Both the position numbers and the translations under genes were made by a program. Under the pieces are notes generated by a model. The model was not told the DNA's origin, did not search any database, and saw only the letters and a program-made list of their open reading frames with translations. A stretch of DNA of 64,000 nt from Paguma larvata (lineage: Eukaryota > Chordata > Mammalia > Carnivora > Viverridae). Shown piece after piece: positions 21,961-33,989 of the stretch (its first letter is position 1; every line of letters starts with the position of its first letter). The stretch is from assembly GCA_030068075.1 (NCBI GenBank), contig CM057826.1, forward strand, positions 69,661,312-69,725,311, in the 5' to 3' direction.

Positions 21961-23240
21961 CTTTATCCCATTCTCTATCTAAAAGAATTAAATACTTCAG
22001 TTATAAGTGACAATGGGGGAGAATTTGTAGACATAAAGAAAAAAATATATTGAGCAATCACCTACGACACTACAATAATTAATATTCCTCTCAAAATATG
22101 TATGTCTTCTGGGTAGCACTTAGGATTATTTGAATCACCTCCTCCTCATTCTGTTGCCAAGAGAGAGATCCCTGTCCTAACCAGTGTGAGATGGCTGAAC
22201 ACACAACATGTGACATGGGTTGGATGATATTAATAGCAGTTTTATGAGGCACATGTACTTAGAGCCTGGGAGCAGGGAACAAGGAGCCATACAGAGCCAT
22301 ACAGGAGTTATACTCAGGAACAAGAGTAGACAAGCAGGGATTATGGGAGACTGGCTTTATGGCACAAGAGGATAGGTGACACCTGGTTTCTGTAGGCGGA
22401 TGTAACTGGCTTCTTCGAATTTCACAGGAAGTGAAACCCATTAGGTTGAGGACCTAGTGGAGTGTAGCTGGTCTGGCTGATAGTGGAACTAGCTGAGTGG
22501 GGAGCCTTTTCTAATGGGGCATTTTTGGTGAAAAGTGGTAACTTGTGAGTAGGTCATTGGGGTTCTGTGATGCTCTGACATGTCAAGGTGGCACTTAATA
22601 TTAAATCTTAATTTTAAACTTTAAACCACAAGAGCTTACTAGTGGTTGGTAGAAATTAATATAATACTAGTTAAAATATTTGTGTACTTTTTATTTTATC
22701 ATCTATATATTTTTTTGTTTTATATTGTCTTCTTTAAATGCCTACGACTATTTCTTAAGACTTTTTAAGACACAATTTTATCTACAATATCTATGAAAGT
22801 GTCTATAACTTTTTAATTATAGTCTTTTGTGCTTCTATGGATAATTTTTCCCCAAATCTTCCCTAATTCTTCTAACCCTGTCCACTCTTCTAGGCCACAA
22901 CGTGCCTCTTTTGATTAGTATCCTTGAATGAACTCTGTATACTTCATAAAATAGTGTTGATTAGGAAGATGGAGAAAACAGACTGTGATGGTCCATAGCC
23001 TCAGCTTTAGAATGTTGTTTCAAACACATACTGACTAAGTTTATTAGTACTTTAGGGACATGCCTTCCCCTCAGTTTTTATGATTTACAAGTTTGTTTTA
23101 TTCACAGCAATGAGCAGTATCTTATGGATCACAACCTTTTATGTAATAATGGCTCTCAGTTGCTTACTTACCACATTTTTCACATAGGACTGAAGACGAG
23201 GTAGAGGTAACAAAGAACTCAGTATAGTATATTAAGTCTA
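21961..23240. other. Unrecognised sequence, partly more GC-balanced
   Basis: Between about 22120 and 22600 base composition becomes more balanced than the flanks (e.g. GAGCCTGGGAGCAGGGAACA). No ORF or family was recognised there. The remainder is AT-rich with no feature. Confidence 0.4.
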
Positions 23241-23448
23241 GGGGCGCCTGGGAGGCTCAGTTGGTTGAGAGTCTGACTCTGGATTTCAGCTCAGGTCATG
23301 ATCCCAGGGTTAGCAGATTGATCCCCACATCGGGCTGAGTGTGGAGTCTGCTTGAGATTCTCTCTTCCTGTCCCTTTTTCTCTGTCAGCACCTCTTCTCC
23401 CTTTGTCCCCTTCCCCACTTCTACTATCTCTCTAAAAGAAAAAAATAC
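23241..23448 (+). mobile_element. CAN SINE, older subtype
   Basis: GGGGCGCCTGGGAGGCTCAG head. Its second half reads CATGATCCCAGGGTTAGCAG.. and GGCTGAGTGTGGAGTCTGCT, instead of the felid GATCTCACGGT..GACAGCTCAGAGCC form. This suggests an older carnivoran subfamily. Ends in an AAAAGAAAAAAATAC tail. Confidence 0.85.
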
Positions 23449-23754
23449 AATAAGTATAGATTCTCCTTCAGTTCCAACTCCTAAATTACTGGATAGTTTG
23501 AATAGAGCCTGTCTGCAGCTGTGGAACTCTCATGTCTGGTTGACCTAGAGGTTCTGTACAAATAGGAAGTGAAGGCTAAGGCATAGTTGTCAACACCCTA
23601 GCTGAGCATTAAATGCATATCCAAGTACACATGCACAGCCCCTTGGCAGCCAAGCCAGGGGAGACTTACTGGTTCTAGAAATTTAAGAAAATATCTGTCT
23701 CATCATTAGATTACCACTAACTTACCCAAGTAGAGACTTCAAGTCACACACAAT
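23449..23754. other. Short unrecognised stretch
   Basis: No gene or repeat identified; an imperfect CACAGCC/CCAAGC-containing block lies at 23630-23670. Confidence 0.4.
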
Positions 23755-25078
23755 AAATACAATAGACTTTGCAAAATTAATTTAGAAAAAAATGTGGTAA
23801 TTAAACTACATGGTGCTGACATAAAAAAAGACATACAAATCAATGGCATTAAATCAAGAGTCTAGAAATAAACCCATATACATTCATGGTCAAGTGATTT
23901 TTGAATATTGATTGGGAGAAAGTATAGTCTCTAACAAATTATCCTGGAACAACTGGATTTTCCCATACAAAAATAATTTGTACACCTACCTGACTATGAA
24001 AACTTAACTCAGATAAAAGACTTAAATGTAAGAGATAAAACTATAAAACTTTATAAGAAAACAAACTGTAAATCTTCACATGTGTAAACCTTCATGACCT
24101 AGGAATAGGCAATGGTTTCTTAGAGATGACACTAAAGCACGAGCAACTGAAGAAGAAATAGATAAATTGGGCTTCATCAAAATTGAAAAAAAAAGAAACC
24201 TTTGTGCTATAAAGAACATTATCATGAAAGTAAAAATAAAACTCACAAAATCATACATCTGATGAGGGACTAGTGGTTTGAAATACATAAAGAATTGCTA
24301 TAACTTAACAATAAGATAACATCCCAATTTTTAAATATGTACAAAGGATTGGATGGAAATTTGTCCAAGTCAATTGTACAAATGGTCAGTAAACACATGA
24401 AAAGATGCTTAACATCATTATTAAGGTTATGGATATAATCAAAAAGATATGCAAATTCACTAGCTTGGCTATGATCAAGAAGATATACAATAATGTCAGA
24501 GAGGATTTGGAGGAAATTTGAATCCTGATTTATTATTTGAGATAATATAAAATTGTACAGTCACTTGGGAAAGATTCTTTAAGTTCTCCAAACAGTTAAA
24601 TATAGAGCTATCATATGACATAGCAATTCTACAAGTAGGTATATAACCCCAAATTGAAAACATATGTTCATAAAAACTTGTATATGGATGTATATAGCAG
24701 CATTATTCATAACTAAAGAGTAGAAAAAACTCAAATGTCTCTCAGCAGATCAATGATATACCAAATGTGTTATATGTATACAATAGAATATTTGCCAGTC
24801 ATAAAAGTGAATGAAGTACTGATACATGTTGAACATGAATATTATGCTAAGTGAGGGAGTCAGAAAAGATTACATGTTTTATGATTCTGTTTTTATGCAA
24901 GTTCAGAATAGGCAAATTTGTACTGGCAAAAACACATTAGGAAAAACTGGAATTAGATAGTGCCAATAGTTGCTCAACCTTCCAAATATACTGAAAAAAA
25001 TTGGACTGTACACTGGAGTAGGTGAACTTTATGGCATGTGAATTATACCTCAAAACAAATAATGAAATAATGCATCTA
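23755..25078 (+). mobile_element. LINE-1 ORF2 C-terminus and 3' end, decayed
   Basis: Blocks appear in ORF2 order: ATAAACCCATATACATTCATGGTCAAGTGATTTTTG, then AAATTGGGCTTCATCAAAATT, AAGAACATTATCATGAAAGT, ACACATGAAAAGATGCTTAACATC, then CACTTGGGAAAGATTCTTTAAG.., GCAGCATTATTCATAAC and GACTGTACACTGGAGTAGGTGAA..ATTATACCTCAA of an old LINE-1 3'UTR. Many stops and indels. Confidence 0.85.
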
Positions 25079-25486
25079 GGTAAAATCATTAACAGTTATT
25101 AAAACTATTGGGTGAAAGATTGATGAGGAACTTCATGATAGAAAGATCTGTATGACAACCCTTAAACGTTTTTCAAAATGTTGCAGACATACAATAAATA
25201 CTTCTTGATAATGGTACACTAGGAAGAACACACACCATTTAAGAAATATTCTTTTTAAAAGAATTGAACTTGAATTTGTAAAGTGTATAACTACCAGTTT
25301 GCAGGAAATATGAAGCATAGAGAGACATGTTAAATGATACTGTAAGAACATAAGAAATCAAATCAAGACTATGGGGAATTTTAGAAGACAGTAACTCAGT
25401 TTTTTTAAATGAATGATTTGAAGAAAAGTGGAAGAAATGGAAATATAAATTCAAGGTCCCCTAAGACATAAAAGTTATAAAAATTT
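25079..25486. other. AT-rich sequence, nothing recognised
   Basis: Two overlapping minus-strand frames (25133-25454) are aromatic-rich and motif-free; not considered genes. Confidence 0.4.
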
Positions 25487-25684
25487 AGAGGTGCCTTGGT
25501 GGCTCAGTCGGTTAAGTGTCCAACTCTTGACTTCTGCCGAGGTCATAACCTCACGGTGGGTGAGTTTGAGCCCTGCGTTGGACTCTGCACTGACAGTGCA
25601 GAGCCTACTTCAGATTTTCATCCTCCCTTTTTATCTACCTCAGTCTCTCTCTCTAAGTAAATAAATAAACTTTAAAAAAAATCT
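25487..25684 (+). mobile_element. CAN SINE
   Basis: GAGGTGCCTTGGTGGCTCAG head, CGGTGGGTGAGTTTGAGCCC box, GACAGTGCAGAGCCTACTT and an AAGTAAATAAATAAACTTTAAAAAAAA tail. Moderately diverged. Confidence 0.88.
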
Positions 25685-26002
25685 TAAAATTTCAACAAGA
25701 AAAAGACATTTTTTAGAAAATCTGGGATAATGTACAGAGATTGGACACTAGAAGATATTAAGAAATTAACTTACTTCATAAAATGAATAATAATTTCTTA
25801 ATGTCTAATACTAAATCTGTGTAAATTTGCACATATTTTTGACTCTAGGTGAAAATGGACACTTGAGATTCATACTGTTTCTTCCCCTTTTGTATATGTT
25901 TAAAATTTCCATAACAAAAATTTTTAAAAATAAAAACATTCAGCAGCAAGAGGTCAGTATTAATAAATTCATCTACTGAGCTAGGATTGTTTCACTGGAG
26001 GA

Positions 26003-26285
26003 GGCATCATAGAGTCAAGGGGAAGATCTTGGGCCTTGTCATCAGAACGGTCTGGGTTTGAATATGACTCTGTTACTTACAAGCACTGTTACCTTGGGCA
26101 AGTTATTTACTTTTCTAAGTCAGTTTTCCCGTCTGTGAGAAAGGATAATGTTTTCTACTGCAGAAGGTTTTTAGAGGCACAAGTGAGATGTTATAAATAA
26201 AGTGGGCATCACTTTATGTATATAGTGCATGGCATAGAATAAATTAAATGTCATAGAATAAAATAAATGCTTTATAAATGTCAAC
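26003..26285 (+). mobile_element. MIR (ancient tRNA-derived SINE)
   Basis: GGTCTGGGTTTGAATATGAC, TCTGTTACTTACAAGC, TTACCTTGGGCAAGTTATTT, CAGTTTTCCCGTCTGTGAGAAAGGATAAT and GCATGGCATAGAATAAAT.. follow the MIR core and 3' region in order. It is a pan-mammalian relic; no coding content. Confidence 0.9.
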
Positions 26286-26987
26286 TAACTAAAAGCCTTC
26301 CTCTCAAAGTAGTATTTTCTATTGAATGAGATTTCTGAATAGTAAGCTATGTTTGATTACAATTCTAAGTTAATTCTCACAAAAGAAAGCCAATCAATAG
26401 TGATTCCCTAACTCCTCATGCATCCCCATACTGGATTAGGAAAACCAAATAGTCAACTTATAATATTTGAAAATAAATGAATTCATGATGGTTCCCGATG
26501 TTGTAAAGAGGCTGCTTGATAAAAAAAAATTAGCCTATTTCGAACAAAATCATTAAAGTTAAAAATACCAAGAAGCTTATGTCTGAAGAAATAAACCACA
26601 TGTTTTACAGTATTTGAGAGGAAATAACACCCAAATTATTATAGTCACTAATAGTAAATTCAAGCCAGAGTTTGAGACTGTCTTTTTTTCTGCATAATAT
26701 TAGCCATCTTTAAGCTAAATTCAAGATATTATAAATAAAATTCTTATTTTATTTCAAGTTCTTCATCCCTACCTTTGAATAACTTTTCACATTGTTTCCA
26801 AGAGCCAGGAGCTATTCAGATAGTTTATATTCCAAAACTATGAGTCATTTTTTATCAGTGGATTGTATTCCTCATTGTAGAGGATAAAGAAAATGGACAT
26901 GATCCCAAGACTCAAATTATATGATCCCCTCTTCTTTATCTTTGTTAATCATTGATTTTCACTCAGGTTTCTTCACGATAATTGATA
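26286..26987. other. AT-rich sequence, nothing recognised
   Basis: No frame, repeat or RNA gene seen. Confidence 0.4.
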
Positions 26988-27052
26988 TATGTGTGTGTGT
27001 GTGTGTGTGTGTATGTATATGCACACATATATATGTATATATATGTATATTT
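26988..27052 (+). repeat. (TG)n / (TA)n compound microsatellite
   Basis: TGTG run of about 24 bases followed by interrupted GTATATGCACACATATATATG-type sequence. Confidence 0.9.
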
Positions 27053-27565
27053 TTTTCATGTTCCTAGGTCTTTACAGTTCTATTTCCATTTATTTTCACC
27101 TAATATTTTATAGGACAATTAGAGTATATTCCTTATGGGGAGAAAAAAAGCAGTCTTCTATAATCTTCTGTAAAGTATACTTTCTTTACCTTCACATATT
27201 TGCTAGCAATTGTCATACTTTTTTTATTTCTCCAAGGAAAAATATTTTCCTGGTACCATTTTGCTTCTCATCTTTTGGGGTCCTAGCTGAATAAATCTTG
27301 AGAGTTCAGCTCATAACTGGGGAAACTAAATTGACCTAAACTTTATATGAGTCCTATCCCAACCTTGAAGTACTTAGCAATATAAATAGATTTACATTAA
27401 ATAAAGTTTTAAATCACCATTTGTCTTTTATAAAATTGATAGACACTAATAGCAAAATATGGAATAAAATGATTTAGACTAAAAAGAAAAAAAAACAAAA
27501 TAGAATAAATACTACAATTGCCTTATCAACTCACTGACCTTTTCAGTCAGAAATTTGTGTATTTA
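27053..27565. other. AT-rich sequence, nothing recognised
   Basis: A frame running 26989-27294 begins in the microsatellite and lacks any motif. Confidence 0.4.
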
Positions 27566-27636
27566 TTTATGTTAAATTTTTATTTTATTTTATTTTAGTT
27601 TAGTTTAGTTTATTTTAGTTTAGTTTAGTTTAGTTA
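27566..27636 (+). repeat. (TTTTA)/(TTTAG)n tract, expanded SINE tail
   Basis: Repeats of TTTTA and TTTAG directly abut the antisense SINE on its tail side. The tract is best read as the expanded and mutated A tail of that SINE. Confidence 0.85.
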
Positions 27637-27793
27637 CTTTGAGGGAGAGGAGGGACAGAAAGATAATCCCAAGCAGGCTCCACACTGTCAGCCGGGAGCC
27701 TGGCCCAGGGCTCAATCCCATGAACCATGATATAATGACCTCAGCCAAAGCCAAGAGTGACATTTCAACCAACTGAGCCACCCGGGCTTCCCT
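27637..27793 (-). mobile_element. CAN SINE, antisense
   Basis: GGGAGAGGAGGGACAGAAAG, CAGGCTCCACACTGTCAGCC, GCTCAATCCCATGAACCATG and the head complement CCAACTGAGCCACCCGGGC. The CT block is shortened. Confidence 0.87.
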
Positions 27794-27934
27794 AAAACAA
27801 AATACTATACATGTTGCTGTGTCACCTGATTTCCAGTTAACAACATATTTTATGAAAATTTTATATCAGGATATATAGGTGTGAATCATTTGCTTTAATT
27901 TAATTAAATGATATTTTAATTTAAACTTCTGCCA

Positions 27935-28380
27935 TGGTTAATTTAATTAGTTCTATTTTTATAGATTTTATTTTTATTTACAATGCTGCCATAAATATCC
28001 TTTCATTTTACATCATGGCAAAATCCTGCCTCTTCCTAGATTGGTGGATTACTAGTGTAACTGGTACATTTATTTCCAAATCAGCTTCCAAAATGTTGCC
28101 ACAGTTGACACGGACAACATAAAGAATACCAATGCCCAATTTCTGAGTAAACATGTGGTTTTACCAAATGTGTGCAAAGTTTATTTTTCTCCGATAGGTA
28201 AAACACTGTACTTTGTGATTTTTATTTCACATATTCTTCAGATTATGAGTGAGACACAGCATTTTCCTATATTTAGAAGAACTTTATTTTTTTCTTTTGT
28301 TTAATTTTATAATTTTTCTGTGTCCTGCCTATAAATATCCTTTTCTCATTTTTCCATGTAGTTATTTTTTTCTACTGGAT
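27935..28380 (-). mobile_element. Old LINE-1/HAL1 ORF2 fragment, antisense
   Basis: Complementary blocks of a LINE-1 ORF2 C-terminus can be followed: ACAATGCTGCCATAAATATCCTT, TGGATTACTAGTGTAAC.., CTTCCAAAATGTTGCCACAG, then GAGTGAGACACAGCATTTTCCTATAT and TATAAATATCCTTTTCTCATTTTTCC. Heavily decayed. Confidence 0.6.
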
Positions 28381-28439
28381 TTATATAAAAATAAAATAGA
28401 AGGAATTAGTCTTTAGGAGGTATTACAGGTATTTCCTCA

Positions 28440-30802
28440 CAGGTCATAAAAATAGGCACAGGAAAATCATTTGATAAAATCTAACATCCCTTCATGATAA
28501 AAACTCTCCGTAACTCTGAATACACCGGAACTTTCTCAGCTTGGTAAAGAATATATACAGAAAATCTACAGCCAACATTATAGGTAATGGTGACAAACTT
28601 GAAGTTTCCCCATTAAGATTGGGTATAAGACATCCTTGCCTCTTACCACTCTGCCCACCTGTTTTCAGTATTGCACTGGAAGTCCTACCTAATGCCACAG
28701 GAGAAGAAAAAGTACACATATGAGGAATGAAGACATAAAGTCATCACTGTTCATAGATGGCATGATCACTTATGTACATGATCCAAAAAAAATAAATAAA
28801 TAAACAAAGAACTTCTGGTACTAGTAAGTGATAGAGCAAGGTTGCAGGAGACAGAGTTAATATGCAAAAGTCAAATATTATCCTATATATCATCAGTGAT
28901 CAAGTGAAATTTGAAATTAAAAACACGATTTGTTTACATTGCTACTTCCCATAAGTAAATACTTAAGTATGAATCTAACCAAAACGTATACAAGATGTCT
29001 ATGAGGAAAACTATAATTCTTTCATTAATGAAATCAAAGAACAAAATAAATCGTGAGATATATTCATGGATTGAAAGACTCAACATTGTCAAGATATCAG
29101 TTCTTCCAAACTTGATCAATAGATTCAGTGCAATCCCAGGGAGTTATTTTGTGGTTATTGACAAACAAATTCTAAAGTTTTCGGAGAGGGAAAGACCCAA
29201 TATAACCAGTTCAGTACTGAGGGAGAAGAACAAAGTTGGGTAACTGATACTTCCCAGCTTCAAGATTTATTTTAAAGCTACAATAATCCATACAGTGCTG
29301 TGTTTTTGTGAGAATAAACCTACAAATCAATGGAACAGAATAGACAGCATAAAAATAATATGGTCAACTGATTTTTGACAAAGGGGTAAAAGTAATAAAA
29401 TGGAACAAAAATAGTTTCTTCAACAAATGGGGCTGGAAGAGCTACCCATCCATATGCAAACATGGCTCTAGACACAGACCCTACACCCTTCAGAAAAATT
29501 AACTAGTTTCGGTTTAAATTCAGATCACAGACGTGAATTTAGAAAGCAAAACTATAAAACCCCTTAAAGATAACATAGAAGAAATGTAGATGATCTTGAA
29601 TATCGTGATGACTATTTAGATTCAATGCTAAGAAAAAAATAATTGATAAACAGTACTTCATTAAAATTTAAAATTTCTTCTCTTTTACAAACGCCAGAAA
29701 CTGTGAAAAGGCATTTGCAAAAGATACTGATAGACTATTACCCAAAATAGAGAACTTTTAAAACTCAACAATAAGAAAACAACCAACCTGTTTAAAAACT
29801 AGGACAAAGACCTTAATATACAACTCATCAAATAAGTCATACAGGTGACAAGCATAAGAAAAGATGCTCTGTATCCTATGCCATCAGGGAAATGTAAATG
29901 AAAACAACAATGACATACCAACACAAACCTATTAGAGTGTTCAGAATTTAAAACCCGGTCTCCATCAAATGCTGGCAAGAATGTGGAGCAACAGGGACCT
30001 TTATCCATTGCTGGTTAAAATGTAAAAATGATACGTAGCATTGAAAAATAGTTTAGTGGCTTCTTACAAAGCCAGGTATACTCTTACAATCTAGAAGTCC
30101 TTGGTTTTTAACTCAAAGAAGTTGGAGAATGTTGCTCACACAAAACTTTACATTGTTTATAGCGGCTCTATTCATAATTACTGAAACTTAGAAGCAACCA
30201 ACATGTCCTCCAGTCGGTGAATGGATAAATATACTGGAGTATAGCCTGGCTATGGTATATTATTCAATGATAAAAATTGAGCTTTGAAAAAAAAAAAAAA
30301 AGAATTGTCATGCCATGAAAAGACATGGAAGAAACTTAGATGCATGTTACTAAGTTAAAGAAGCCAATCTGAAAAGACTACATACTATATTAACCCTATA
30401 ACATTCTGAAAAAGTCAAAACTATAGAGACAGTAAAAAGGTGAGTGGTCGCCAGGGATTGTAAGAGGAGTGGGAGTATTGAATAGGCAGAGCTCGGAAGA
30501 TTTTGGGGGCATTGAAAATACTCTATGATATCATAGTAATGGATACATGTCATTCCTCAGTTGTCCAAACACATAGAAGGTATAACACCAAGAGTGAATC
30601 ATTATGTACCTTGATTCTTTGATATCAATCCATACTTTGATTACGGATATCAATATTGGTTTATCAATTTTAACAGATTTGCTACTCTGATATAGTGGGG
30701 AAAGCTATTCATGTGTTGGGGCAGAGGTTATGTGGGACATCGCTGTACCTGTTCTTCAATTTTGGTGTGAAACTAAAACTGTTTAAAAAAAAAAGTAAAG
30801 TC
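28440..30802 (+). mobile_element. Old LINE-1: ORF2 RT domain through 3' end
   Basis: Sense LINE-1 starting in the ORF2 RT region (AAATCATTTGATAAAATCTAACATCCCTTCATGATAAAAACTC). It runs through the motif equivalent to the FADD block (GTTCATAGATGGCATGATC, where the catalytic motif is altered), the C-terminal region (CATATGCAAACATGGCTC.. and CGGTGAATGGATAAATATACTGG) and a 3'UTR ending ..GGTGTGAAACTAAAACTGTTTAAAAAAAAAAGTAAAG, typical of L1M-type ends. Frames are short (e.g. 28541-28723, 28995-29243) and broken. Segment 30068-30160 recurs at 31201-31294. Confidence 0.88.
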
Positions 30803-30868
30803 TTTGTATATTTCTATATTATATATGTATACATATGTATGTATTTTCCTTGACCATAATGTAACATA

Positions 30869-30884
30869 AACAGAGCTAAATTTA
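30869..30884 (+). repeat. Target-site duplication, left copy (SINE at 30885)
   Basis: AACAGAGCTAAATTTA matches 31091-31106 (AACAGAACAAAATTTA) at 14 of 16 bases. Confidence 0.85.
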
Positions 30885-31090
30885 ATTTTTTTAATGTTTA
30901 TTTACTTTTGACAGAAAGACAGAGGGTGAGAAGGGGAGGGGCAGAGAAAGAGGGAGACACAGAATATGAAGCAGGCTCCAGGCTCTGAGGTGTCAGCACA
31001 GAGCCTGACGTGGGGCTCGAACTCACAGACCGTGAGATCATGACCTGAGCCGAAGTCAGTGCTTAACCGACTGAGCGACCCAGGCACCCC
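30885..31090 (-). mobile_element. CAN SINE, antisense
   Basis: TTTTTTTAATGTTTATTTAC tail complement, GAGGGGCAGAGAAAGAGGGAGA, GTGGGGCTCGAACTCACAGACCG, GATCATGACCTGAGCCGAAG and head complement CCGACTGAGCGACCCAGGCA. Well preserved, flanked by a 16-bp duplication. Confidence 0.93.
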
Positions 31091-31106
31091 AACAGAACAA
31101 AATTTA
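31091..31106 (+). repeat. Target-site duplication, right copy (SINE at 30885)
   Basis: AACAGAACAAAATTTA follows the SINE head complement; see 30869-30884. Confidence 0.85.
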
Positions 31107-31200
31107 AAACTCTATCTTATTGAACATTAGAAACCCTATTAAATGACCAAAAGTTAAAAAGAAACTAACTGCTATTTACCTATAACTGACCCAAAATGTA

Positions 31201-31294
31201 AAAGCCAGATATACTCTTACAATCTAGCAGTCCTTGATTTTTAACTCAAAGAAGTTGGAGAATGTTGTTCTCACAAAAACTTTACATTGTTTAT
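31201..31294 (+). repeat. Second copy of LINE-1 segment 30068-30160
   Basis: Starts AAAGCCAGATATACTCTTAC, ends TTTACATTGTTTAT. Differs from 30068-30160 by only a handful of substitutions and a short gap. Neither flank continues the LINE-1, so this is an isolated duplicated piece. Same orientation, about 1.1 kb away, with a SINE between. Confidence 0.85.
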
Positions 31295-31639
31295 GCACAA
31301 AACCTAAAACACTCCTAAGAAGGAATGTCTGAAATATTTAGTTAATTATCATAGAAAGGCTAAAAGTAAGTGAATTAAGTATACAATTTAATAAGATAAA
31401 ATGTAAACATTACAAACTTAAAAGAATATAAAAAATATAGTGATGGCATGAAATTAGGGAAACAAAAAGAAACAAAAAGAGAAAATTCGTTATTCGAAAA
31501 TATCAAACAAATTTTAAAAATGTATTCACATAAAAACACTTACATTTTGTATAAATATAATCATATAAAATATGACCTTTTATGTCCAGGTTCTTTTACT
31601 TAGCATATATTTTCAGTTTATGTTTTGCATGTTTCACAC

Positions 31640-32015
31640 CTATTAGTTTGCCTATAATGAAGCAGTAAATAATAACAAATATTAGAGAAGATGTAGAGAA
31701 ACTGGATGCTTCATATATTACTACTCAGAGTATAAAATAGTGCAGCTACTATGGAAATCAGTTTGATGGTTCCTCAGAAAAATTAAGCATACAGTTACCA
31801 TATTACATGACCCAGCTAGTTCACTCCTAGGTGCACACTCAGAAGACTTGGAAACACAAAATATTCACACAAAAACATACAGATACACACAGCAGCATTA
31901 TTTCCAGTACCAAAAAGTGGAGACAATCAAAATGTCTATTAACTTATGAATGGATAAGCAAAATGTGGTATGGCTGTACAGTGGAATACCGTTCAGTCAT
32001 AAAAAGAAACTTAAA
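31640..32015 (+). mobile_element. LINE-1 ORF2 C-terminal fragment
   Basis: TTAGAGAAGATGTAGAGAAACTGG, GTGCAGCTACTATGGAAATCAG, ACCCAGCTAGTTCACTCC, CACAGCAGCATTATTTCC and GAATGGATAAGCAAAATGTGGTATGGCTGTACAGTGGAATACC follow ORF2 order. A short frame at 31831-32025 is part of this relic. Confidence 0.85.
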
Positions 32016-32159
32016 AACCTTTTAAAAACGTTGTGTTCTGGCGGGGGGAATGTTATGTCTTCTTTTTATCAAGATAAGTTTTGTTTTCTCCCTTCTTAAA
32101 ACAAATACTGACAGGGTATGGAAAAGTAGACAGATATTGTATTACTATAAGACATTTAT

Positions 32160-32272
32160 ATAATCTATCTGTATATATATATAAATACATATATATATAT
32201 ATATTAGGATACATATATATATATATGGATACAGATATATCCTATATATATATATTAGGATACAGATAAGTT
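32160..32272 (+). repeat. AT-rich tandem tract with TAGGATACA motif
   Basis: TA runs are interrupted by repeated blocks: TTAGGATACATATAT, GGATACAGATATATCC and TTAGGATACAGATA. The whole tract is an irregular minisatellite built on TATA and GGATACA units. Confidence 0.8.
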
Positions 32273-33364
32273 TTACTGACTCACATTACAGAGGAATTTT
32301 AGAACAAGGTGATCAGGCATATACAGTCAAGTTTCCAACTCCATTTTACACAGATTCTAAATTTTTTGTCCTTTTCTGTATGTTAACTTCACACCCAGGT
32401 TGAAAGTATGCTGGACTCATACTTGTTGAATGGAGAATAGGGATCAGAGAAAGATTCATTTAATTTGATAAAAGTTTAGGTTAGTTTAGTTGAAAGGTAG
32501 GAGTTTATTTTGAGAAATTTAGGCAAGCTTAAAACATCTTGTGGAGGAGCAGAGAAAGAGCAAGAAAGACACTGAACAATATTTACATTCTTATGATATT
32601 TTTATTGTTCCTGTGAGGTGTTCTGAATTTGACCAGTTAACCCAAATGAGACAGAAGTCTTTTTAATACTCTTTGATGCCGTGGAAATGGAACTTCTTAT
32701 GATAATGACAACAGCTATACGAAATCAAAATATAAAGCAATTAAGATGAAGCAGAAAGGAATCTAGACAGAACTAATTTGGGGGGTGTTTTAGAGAAGAA
32801 TTTGGGAAGAGGTGGTACAGAAAGGAAAAAGTAGATCACTGAGGAAATAACTTTGGATTGGCCATAAAAACATTTAAGAAGACATGCATTTGAAATTATT
32901 TTTAATCTGTTAGCTCAGCCCATTGAATCTCCAGCTGTCTTTGGTTGAAATTGGTATAAGTAATAAGCGAATTGTAAATCTAAGCTTATTCAGTGAAACC
33001 AATCTTAGATGTAATAGAATAGATAAGTTAGCATCCCCATCTACCGTTGTCCGTATGAATACGGAATTATTTACTGAAGCTCTGTTATAAACACAAGAGA
33101 AACCCCCAAAATATATTTTTAATTTTTCTCATTCTGTATTAGGTTAATGTCCATTCCTCAGTCTATTTCTATAGCCATAAAATGTGACGTGTTCATAGGC
33201 TTAGTTTTTTCTAATATCAAACTCACTGTGTCATTATGACACAGAAGGTGATTGACCTGAACAGTTTGCCAGGACTACTTAGCCCCCAATTCTGGAGTTG
33301 TTCCTCCAGGCTTTAGTATAGAATATATGTGGATGAGATTATTAAACACCTATATTTTATAAAA
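32273..33364. other. AT-rich sequence, nothing recognised
   Basis: No credible frame, repeat family or RNA gene seen. Confidence 0.4.
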
Positions 33365-33880
33365 TAATTATTAAGCAGTTACCATATATGTGGCAATGTA
33401 ACAGAAATGGTAAAATAATGAACTAGACAAAGTATCAAGTAGCTGACAGGCTAATGTGATAGACATAAATATTTAATTCAATATTATATGAGAAATAATA
33501 CTCTAATGAGAGTGGAGTATCAGGCAACATACTGTATACAAGGTGACCTTCATGTCCCTTGAAAATTCATAATGCATAATGATTTATGAAGATAATAACA
33601 GGAAAGGTGCTGGCATTCCAGGCCAGGGGGAGGAGTATCTGCAAAGAAACTATGGCTTAAAAGAGCTGTGGCTGAGTTCTAAGGAAATGAAATTGAAGAG
33701 CATCTGCGGACAAATCCAGTATGGTTTTATTGACTAAGATCAGGAATGTAGGTTTTTTTGCCCAAATGTGGCCAAAATGTTGGTTAATTACATATATAAT
33801 TTTCTATCCATTCTAAAATCTGTGTGAAAAATTATGGATGGGACAAGGAGAAGGGTGAAGAGGCCATTTATATGTTAAGT
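33365..33880 (+). repeat. Unnamed ancient interspersed repeat, copy B
   Basis: ATTAAGCAGTTACCATATATGTGGCAATG, AAGTAGCTGACAGGCTAATGTGATAGACATAAATA, GCATTCCAGGCCAGGGGGAGGAGTATCTGCAAAG and AAAGAGCTGTGGCTGAG follow the 5' half of the family also seen at 36541-38090 and 41925-42140. No coding content. Confidence 0.5.
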
Positions 33881-33947
33881 TGAAGGTAAGTAAGGCATCT
33901 AGATGGAGAGCATGCAGTACTAAAGTTTAGAGAAAATATATGCACTA

Positions 33948-33948
<1 letters not shown>

Positions 33949-33989
<41 letters not shown>

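Noticed and set aside
27566..27636. Regular TTTTA/TTTAG repeats considered as telomere-like sequence
   Set aside because: The unit is five bases, not TTAGGG, and it adjoins the tail side of an antisense SINE, which explains it.
28541..29243. Short plus-strand frames resembling reverse transcriptase
   Set aside because: They are fragments of a decayed LINE-1 with altered catalytic motif and many breaks; annotated as part of that element rather than as genes.
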